Made by a program: the position numbers and the translations under genes. The notes under the pieces are model-generated. The model was not told where the DNA came from. It saw nothing but the letters and a program-made list of their open reading frames with translations, and ran no database searches. Positions 14,301 through 19,616 of a stretch of DNA of 19,616 nucleotides are shown here, in pieces; position 1 is the stretch's first letter; each line of letters opens with the position of its first letter. Source of the DNA: Oligoflexus sp. GTDB lineage: Bacteria; Bdellovibrionota_B; Oligoflexia; Oligoflexales; Oligoflexaceae. The stretch covers positions 1 to 19,616 of the forward strand of contig JASLCY010000213.1 in the NCBI GenBank assembly GCA_030151925.1, in the 5' to 3' direction.

Positions 14301-16327
14301 TGCTCGATGCGCGCGTGAGTTTCCACGGCGCCTTGCCTCGCGTGGGCGACACGATTCGCTACAATATCGAGGTGAAGCGTTTCTTCGAGCAGAACGGGAC
14401 GCTCTTCTTCAACTTCGCTTTCGAAGCCTTCCTCGGCGATCGGCCCCTGATGAGCATGGTCGACGGCTGCGCCGGCTTCTTCTCGGACGCAGCGCTGGCC
14501 GAAGGCCGCGGCGTTAAACGCAGCCAACTGCAGCTGCAGGGCGCCGCTCCGAAGATCACCGGCGGCTTCGAACCTTTCGTGCCGATGCAGCGCGAGAGTT
14601 ATAACGATCTTCAGCTCGACGCCCTCAGGCGCGGGGATTATGCTGCGTGTTTCGGCGAGGCTTTTGCCGGCCTCGCGCTGCGCGCTCCCAAAACGCTGCC
14701 CGGCGGCGATATGAAACTCGTGCATCGCATACTCGAGCTCGAGCCGCGCGGCGGGCGCTTCCAATGCGGGCGGATCGTCGGTGAAGCCGATATCGATCCC
14801 GAGGCGTGGTTCCTCACGTGCCACTTCGTGGACGATCAGGTCATGCCCGGCACGCTCATGTTCGAATGCTGCCTCCACACGCTGCGCGTGTATCTGATGC
14901 GCGCGGGCTGGGTCGGCGAACGCGATCAGCAGGACTTCATGCCGAAGCCCGGCCTCTGGTCGCAATTGAAGTGCCGGGGGCAGGTGCTGCCTTCGACCCG
15001 CAAAGTCACATATGAGATCGAGATCAAGGAGATCGGTTACGGCCCTGACGCCTACGTGATCTGCGATGCCTTGATGTATGCCGACGGCAAGCCTATCGTC
15101 GATATCACCGATATGAGCCTGCATGCGCCGGGTTTCACCAAGGCGACGTTCGCCTCGATCTGGTCGTCGCGCGTCGCGGCGAGCAAGGCCCCCGCGAGCC
15201 AAGCTCCAGCGAACAGCGCTGCGGCGAGCAAGGCCCCCGCGAGCCAAGCTCCAGCGAACAGCGCTGTATCAGTCGCGACGAGCCAAGCCCCTCTTTATAC
15301 CTACGACCACATCCTCGCGTTTTCAAACGGTAAACCGTCGGATTGTTTCGGCCCGGTCTATCGGCCTTTCGATCATCAAAGAAAGATCGCGCGCCTGCCG
15401 CGGCCGCCGTTCCAATTCCTCGATAGCGTGGAAACCGTCGACGGACCCTTCATGAAACAGCATGTCGGGACTCATCTCGTCGCTCATTACGAGCTGCCCG
15501 ATGACGCCTGGTTCTGGGCCGCGAACAACGATAGGCTGCCCTTCTCGGTGCTCGTGGAGATCGCCCTGCAGCCCTGCGGTTTCATGGCCGCCTATATGGG
15601 TTCGGCCTTGCAAAGCCCGCGCGACCTGAAGTTCCGCAACCTCTCAGGCGAAGCCGTCCAGTCCCTCGACGTCCGCAAGGGGCACGGGCGCCTCTCGATC
15701 GAAGTCGCCTCGACCAAGATCGCGCGCAGCGGGGATATGATCATCCAGGATTATAGATTCCGAGTCTACTCGGCGGCCGGCGATATCTATGTCGGCACTA
15801 CGAGCTTCGGTTTCTTTACGGACGAGGCGCTCGCCTCGCAGGCGGGTATCCGCGGAGCCGCGGCTTGGTCGGAGAGATCGATCGCGCAGCCTTATCCGGC
15901 TGCCAAGGCTCTGCCTCAGGATCCGCTCCGTATGGTCGATCGCTGGGAAACCGACGGCTCGAAGATCTACGGCGCGAAGAAGGTGAATCCCGAGGAGTGG
16001 TTCTTCGAGGCTCATTTCTTCGAAGATCCCGTCATGCCCGGTTCGCTCGGGCTCGAATCGCTCCTGCAGGTCCTCGAGGCGGAAGCGGACCGACGCTGGC
16101 CGGAGGAAAAGGCCTGGCGCGTCGCTCTCGGCACTCGCCACAACTGGATGTATCGCGGTCAGGTGAGAAAACACAACCAGGAGGTGCGCCTCGCCCTCGA
16201 TCTCGCCGAGCCAGCCGTCGCGCCTAGCGGCCACGGCCTCACGGCGAACGGCGTGCTCTACTGCGACGGCACCGCGATCTATACGCTGAACGACCTGAGC
16301 ATCGAAGCCTGCTCGGAGCGCGAATAG
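11360..16327 (+). CDS. pfaC: PfaC-type PUFA synthase subunit (KS-CLF-DH-DH)
   Basis: This 1655-residue subunit begins with an intact ketosynthase at about 2-430 (C177 in DAACAST, H311 in CHATGT, H346 in GHMLTAAG). A chain-length-factor domain follows at about 455-745; its Cys position is Glu (E572 in VAAAEASG) and the two His motifs are absent. After a linker (about 775-855) come two FabA-like double-hotdog dehydratases. DH1 (about 856-1270) has H1155 in CHFVDDQVMPG; DH2 (about 1310-1655) has H1552 in AHFFEDPVMPG. In PUFA synthases these domains set chain length and place the cis double bonds. No acyltransferase domain is present, unlike myxobacterial Pfa3. I prefer the ATG at 11360, with GGGAAG upstream and the KS fold starting at once; an ATG at 11333 would overlap pfaA by 14 nt and has a poorer binding site. 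The gene ends one base from the converging SPFH gene. Confidence 0.94.
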   Translation: MKSIAIVSAGLRFPGAKNLDAFKALLEQGLDMSRPVAEERWAARGRRAAKEEGFFHARAYRLESWHETAEGLRLSQEQIDSLDPLFHIGLGAAKDAFYSAKTQALDLTRAGVILGNIALPTETSSRMASAWLSESWGLGESPAAPASANLTPAALPGIVIAQALGLGGTTFTLDAACASTLYALKLACDELMEGRLDFVLAGGLSRPDPLYTQVGFTALDALSRQGRSYPLDGRADGLMVGEGAGIFGLKRLEDAERQGDRILAVVRGIGLSNDREAGLMAPSREGQVRAMRAAYHDAEWDARSVECVECHATGTALGDATEIQSLSEIRGGAPAVIGSVKSNVGHMLTAAGAAGVAKILLGFREKTYWPTANYQSSPESWDLERRGLKVLHKPEPWNTRQELRRAAISGFGFGGINAHLLLEEYNAEISERPVRIRPRKKVAVVRAADYAAQGDVGEFAIGYTEFRIPPKEMQEILPQQIAALMSLAALDPKAAFDKETMGCFVGVELDPLTSLYATRWQIQDSLPAADLSAYHPALGANQVMGSLASIAASRLSRELGLGGASFTVAAAEASGLRALELASRAIARGEMTSALVMAIDMGTSHRAKAQLAARYGGLWSQAADEAVALLLVEEQKARELGLPIAVILDDFAEFANELDLPFAEGPLWIEDIKRDAAWVQALPHSQKIVVDEHRYGGAAHGLKALLHIWGHQSHYPLRASFLLRDHTHHFVHWLQEQALDIRTPGASQGQSYKVARRDRILPGLSEVFGGLAAAPNSATATQPAAAAPAAAMSSSSGFLHTLVQSELATIAAHAEFLQFRSEGDALVAQLLNGSVSVPRREAAQPAPASPDQKPKAWRWVHAPLNPKPPLLDYAACTEFAEGLISKVFGEAFAEADTYPHRVRLPSERLLLCHRVMSITGEAKSLQNGKMTTEHDVFADAWYLEDGQMPTSIAVESGQADLMLSAYLGADFATKGQAVYRLLDARVSFHGALPRVGDTIRYNIEVKRFFEQNGTLFFNFAFEAFLGDRPLMSMVDGCAGFFSDAALAEGRGVKRSQLQLQGAAPKITGGFEPFVPMQRESYNDLQLDALRRGDYAACFGEAFAGLALRAPKTLPGGDMKLVHRILELEPRGGRFQCGRIVGEADIDPEAWFLTCHFVDDQVMPGTLMFECCLHTLRVYLMRAGWVGERDQQDFMPKPGLWSQLKCRGQVLPSTRKVTYEIEIKEIGYGPDAYVICDALMYADGKPIVDITDMSLHAPGFTKATFASIWSSRVAASKAPASQAPANSAAASKAPASQAPANSAVSVATSQAPLYTYDHILAFSNGKPSDCFGPVYRPFDHQRKIARLPRPPFQFLDSVETVDGPFMKQHVGTHLVAHYELPDDAWFWAANNDRLPFSVLVEIALQPCGFMAAYMGSALQSPRDLKFRNLSGEAVQSLDVRKGHGRLSIEVASTKIARSGDMIIQDYRFRVYSAAGDIYVGTTSFGFFTDEALASQAGIRGAAAWSERSIAQPYPAAKALPQDPLRMVDRWETDGSKIYGAKKVNPEEWFFEAHFFEDPVMPGSLGLESLLQVLEAEADRRWPEEKAWRVALGTRHNWMYRGQVRKHNQEVRLALDLAEPAVAPSGHGLTANGVLYCDGTAIYTLNDLSIEACSERE
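15179..15268 (+). repeat. 45-nt in-frame direct repeat in the PfaC inter-dehydratase linker
   Basis: Two adjacent 45-nt copies (15179-15223 and 15224-15268) differ only in the last codon (GCG versus GTA). Each encodes 15 residues, ASKAPASQAPANSA plus A or V. A shorter echo, TSQAP, follows. The repeat sits in the flexible Ala/Pro linker between DH1 and DH2, so loss or gain of a copy changes only linker length. Confidence 0.93.
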
Positions 16328-16328
16328 A

Positions 16329-17324
16329 TCAGATGCGCGAGAGGAGGTCGGCTTTCTTCTTGTCGAACTCCTCGGGCGTCAGCACACCTTTTTTCACGAG
16401 TTCGTGCAGCTTCTCGAGCATCGCCACGGCATCCTCCTTGCCGCCGCCGGCCGCGCCCTGAGCAGGAGCCGGCTGGAAGGCGTTGGCCATCGCCTGGCCG
16501 AAACCCACGCCGGCGCCGAGGCCGATGCCGATCCCCGCCGCGCCGCCTTGATTCTCAGCCGCGATAGGGATGCTGTCCGCGGCCTGGAACTGCGCGTAGC
16601 GTTGCATATCGCCGACCATGCGCATCGACGAGGCCTTGTCGAAATACTTCTGCAGCTCTTCGGGAAGGCTGATGTTCTGGATGAGGAAGGTCGCGAGCTC
16701 GAGTCCGTACTGCGCGAACGCGGGCGCGAGGACGCCCTTCAGCGTCTGCGAGAAACGCTCCTGCTCAGCCGCCATATCCATGAAGGACACCGCCGCGGAA
16801 CCGAAGTGGCTCGAGAGCGAAGTGATGATCAGCGAGCGGAGCTGAGCGTCGAGCTCCTCCGTGCGATAGACGGGGCGCGTGCCCGAGATCTTCTGGAAGA
16901 AGAGCCGCGGGTCCGCGATCTTATAGGAGAAGGTGCCGAAGGCGCGCAAGCGGATCGGCCCCGCTTCTTTATCGCGGATGATGATAGGGTTCTGCGTGCC
17001 CCAGCGCTGATCGATCTGCTCGCGGGTCGAGAAGAAGAACACGTCCGACTTGAAGGGCGAGGCGAAGAGCTTGTCCCAGTTCTTCAGGTTCGTGAGCAGC
17101 GGCAGGGTCTGCGTATTCAGCGTGTGCAGGCCGGGGCCGAAGAGGTCGGCGATCTTGCCTTCGTTGACGAAGAGGGCGAGCTGCGATTCCCGGACGGTGA
17201 GTTTCGCCCCGTTCTGGATCTCGCGGTCCTGCATCGGATATTGGTAGGCGAGGAGGCCGTCGCCCGGCTCCTGCCAATCGATGACGTCGATGAACTGCTT
17301 TTTGATAAAATCCATAATGCTCAT
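16329..17324 (-). CDS. SPFH/Band-7 family protein with C-terminal SHOCT domain (YdjI-like)
   Basis: This 331-residue protein resembles the soluble SPFH/stomatin-like family (COG4260 type, sometimes labelled virion core protein). An N-terminal beta-rich part (about 10-130) leads into the SPFH core (about 130-225, with ADPRLFFQK and QNISLPEELQKYFDK). A Gly-rich stretch (260-296) follows, and the tail (about 300-331) reads LEKLHELVKKGVLTPEEFDKKK, typical of SHOCT oligomerisation domains. There is no N-terminal membrane segment and no zinc-ribbon cysteines at the end. The family is thought to form membrane-associated scaffolds; the exact role is unknown. I chose the ATG at 17324 because AAGGAG lies at 17335-17340; the ATG at 17348 lies upstream of that site. 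It is not obviously linked to the lipid operon. Confidence 0.85.
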   Translation of the reverse strand: MSIMDFIKKQFIDVIDWQEPGDGLLAYQYPMQDREIQNGAKLTVRESQLALFVNEGKIADLFGPGLHTLNTQTLPLLTNLKNWDKLFASPFKSDVFFFSTREQIDQRWGTQNPIIIRDKEAGPIRLRAFGTFSYKIADPRLFFQKISGTRPVYRTEELDAQLRSLIITSLSSHFGSAAVSFMDMAAEQERFSQTLKGVLAPAFAQYGLELATFLIQNISLPEELQKYFDKASSMRMVGDMQRYAQFQAADSIPIAAENQGGAAGIGIGLGAGVGFGQAMANAFQPAPAQGAAGGGKEDAVAMLEKLHELVKKGVLTPEEFDKKKADLLSRI

Positions 17325-17398
17325 AAAGAACTCACTCCTTCTCCGCATCCTATCCGAGCGCCGGTCCCGGATTCAGGATTTATGGTGCGAAGTTTGTT

Positions 17399-17427
17399 AA
17401 TATAGGGGGCGGTATTATCCGGCTCAA
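17399..17427 (-). promoter_or_regulatory. Sigma-70-like promoter for the SPFH gene
   Basis: On the minus strand, TTGAGC (17427-17422) and TATATT (17404-17399) are separated by exactly 17 nt, giving four-of-six and five-of-six consensus matches. Transcription would begin near 17392, leaving a leader of about 68 nt before the ATG at 17324. The -35 box overlaps the stop codon of the small ORF at 17424-17570. Confidence 0.5.
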
Positions 17428-17570
17428 GCGATTTTTCCGGCCAGACTTCCGTGGGGACTCTCACGCTTGAGCTTGGTGAGGTCGAGCTGATCGCTGCGGT
17501 CGCTCGCACAAGCGGGTGCATTGCTTACAAGCAGATGAAAGGCTAAACTCAAAAAAGCATTCATAGTCAT
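17424..17570 (-). CDS. Possible small secreted peptide (48 residues)
   Basis: A 48-codon frame runs from an ATG at 17570, preceded by GGGGGA, to a TGA at 17424. The first 22 residues look like a short signal peptide: a hydrophobic core (AFLSLAFHLLV) and an Ala-x-Ala style end (ACA before SDRSD), although no basic residue precedes the core. The predicted mature part is 26 residues, polar and Lys/Arg-containing (LTKLKRES). I do not recognise a family. It points the same way as the SPFH gene, 99 nt upstream. It may be a real small gene, a remnant of a longer secreted protein, or chance. Confidence 0.4.
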   Translation of the reverse strand: MTMNAFLSLAFHLLVSNAPACASDRSDQLDLTKLKRESPHGSLAGKIA

Positions 17571-17668
17571 ATTCCCCCAACAATGGACTGGAATTACGAT
17601 CTAAGAACTATAAATCCCTAACACAGACCGGCGTCTAACCTTAATATATTTGGAAGAAATAGCTTGTG

Positions 17669-17715
17669 TCCGTCTCGGGTTACGGTCTAACGTTCCCTGC
17701 TTGAATCGAGACGGA
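17669..17715. promoter_or_regulatory. 9-bp inverted repeat in the region upstream of the DedA gene
   Basis: TCCGTCTCG (17669-17677) and CGAGACGGA (17707-17715) form a perfect 9-bp inverted repeat with a 29-nt interval, ending 42 nt before the DedA ATG. It could be a pair of operator half-sites or a leader hairpin. The wider non-coding stretch 17571-17757 is AT-richer than the rest of the window; I see no tRNA or other RNA gene in it and no clear promoter for the DedA gene. Confidence 0.5.
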
Positions 17716-17757
17716 TCGGGCTTAAGGTCGATTCCGCCTTTTGTACAGGACTGAGGC

Positions 17758-18410
17758 ATGGGTTTTTCCGACGCAGAAATTTTGCAATGGTTTACGCAGT
17801 ATGTCTATCAGCCTTGGCTTGTTTATCTAGGCATTTTTGTCTTGATGATGGCTTCAGGGTTTGGGCTCCCCATTCCCGAAGAAGTGACGCTCGTGAGTTC
17901 TGGCCTGGTGTGCTTTGCCGCAACACGTCCGAACCTTCCACCGCCACCTTATCCCAATGCTCATCTCGTCGATCCCTACATCACGGCCGGGGTCGCGTTC
18001 TTCTCGGTGATCTTCGCCGATTGCCTGGTCTATTTCCTTGGGAAGTTCTTCGGCGGCAAGGTCCAGAGATCGCAGTTCATCGATCGCTACCGATCGCGCT
18101 TCGATCAGGTATCGGACTGGACCAAACGCTACGGGATGTGGGCCGCGGGCGCGTTCCGCTTCACGCCGGGGCTGCGTTTTCCGGGGCACTTCGCCTGCGG
18201 GATGATGGGGCTCAGCATCAGTAAGTTCATCGCCGTCGATGCCATGGCGGCCGCCGTGAGCGTGCCGACCCAGGTGCTGCTCGTCGCTTTCTACGGTGAG
18301 ACCATCCTCTACTACTTCAAGCAGTTTAAGATGGGGATCCTGGCCGTCGTCATCGCCCTCGTCCTCTTCTACCTCGGCCGCTGGCTCTGGCGCAGAATCC
18401 CTCACGAATC

Positions 18411-18414
<4 letters not shown>
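17758..18414 (+). CDS. DedA family (VTT-domain) inner-membrane protein
   Basis: This 218-residue membrane protein has the DedA/VTT layout. A first hydrophobic segment (about 20-55) contains the re-entrant motif GFGLPIPEE (34-42). A second segment lies at about 75-98, the conserved RFTPGLRFPGHFACG loop at 134-148, a further segment at about 155-180, and a C-terminal membrane helix at about 192-210. DedA proteins are membrane transporters or scramblases, some of which recycle lipid carriers such as undecaprenyl phosphate; the substrate of this member cannot be read from sequence. The ATG has a GAGG close upstream. The ORF ends in a 4-nt tail-to-tail overlap with fumC. It is probably a single-gene unit. 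Confidence 0.88.

Positions 18415-19616
<1,202 letters not shown>

Noticed and set aside
17321..17521. A 66-codon minus-strand frame across the SPFH upstream region
   Set aside because: It runs over the SPFH promoter and ribosome binding site in another frame, lacks a binding site of its own, and conflicts with the better-supported 48-codon frame.
17580..17757. A tRNA or riboswitch in the gap before the DedA gene
   Set aside because: No cloverleaf, T-loop-like GTTCRA motif or terminator with a U-tract can be made out; only the 9-bp inverted repeat stands out.

Overview
The window comes from a GC-rich bacterial chromosome. Gene style and content suggest a Gram-negative such as a deltaproteobacterium-like lineage (Myxococcota or Bdellovibrionota); this is an inference and no gene here settles the taxonomy. 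The centre of the window is a lipid biosynthesis locus made of two divergent operons, followed by unrelated housekeeping-type genes.

Positions 1-2767 (minus strand) carry oleA, oleB and the first part of oleC. The genes are joined by 1-nt stop/start overlaps (TAGTG, TGATG). These are the long-chain olefin genes: OleA condenses two fatty acyl chains head to head, OleC closes a beta-lactone and OleB removes CO2 to give an internal alkene. An oleD reductase is not visible and may lie beyond the left edge. A 207-nt divergent intergenic region (2768-2974) holds a perfect 13-nt palindrome next to a TATAAG box.

Positions 2975-16327 (plus strand) encode a PUFA-synthase-type iterative megasynthase in the order pfaD (enoyl reductase), pfaA (KS-MAT-3xACP-KR-DH) and pfaC (KS-CLF-DH-DH). 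The catalytic residues I could check are present. There is no pfaB-type acyltransferase gene, no acyltransferase domain in PfaC and no phosphopantetheinyl transferase gene in the window. The order resembles the reductase-first arrangement known in myxobacteria, while the PfaC domain set resembles the shorter marine gammaproteobacterial form.

The main point of interest is the combination. A PUFA-type synthase sits back to back with the head-to-head hydrocarbon genes, which suggests a dedicated route from polyunsaturated acyl chains to very long polyunsaturated hydrocarbons (Shewanella is known to make such a polyene from its pfa and ole products). Within the synthase there are also recent-looking tandem repeats in both subunits, a near-identical DNA core in ACP1 and ACP3, an A10 homopolymer just before the KR domain, an internal start-like site in PfaA, and a related helical linker element in PfaA and PfaC.

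Positions 16329-19616 hold a convergent SPFH/SHOCT-domain protein gene with a recognisable sigma-70-like promoter, a possible 48-codon secreted peptide gene, a DedA-family membrane protein gene preceded by a 9-bp inverted repeat, and the 3' part of fumC. Genes are tightly packed: pfaC and the SPFH gene converge with one base between them, and the DedA gene and fumC overlap at their stop codons.
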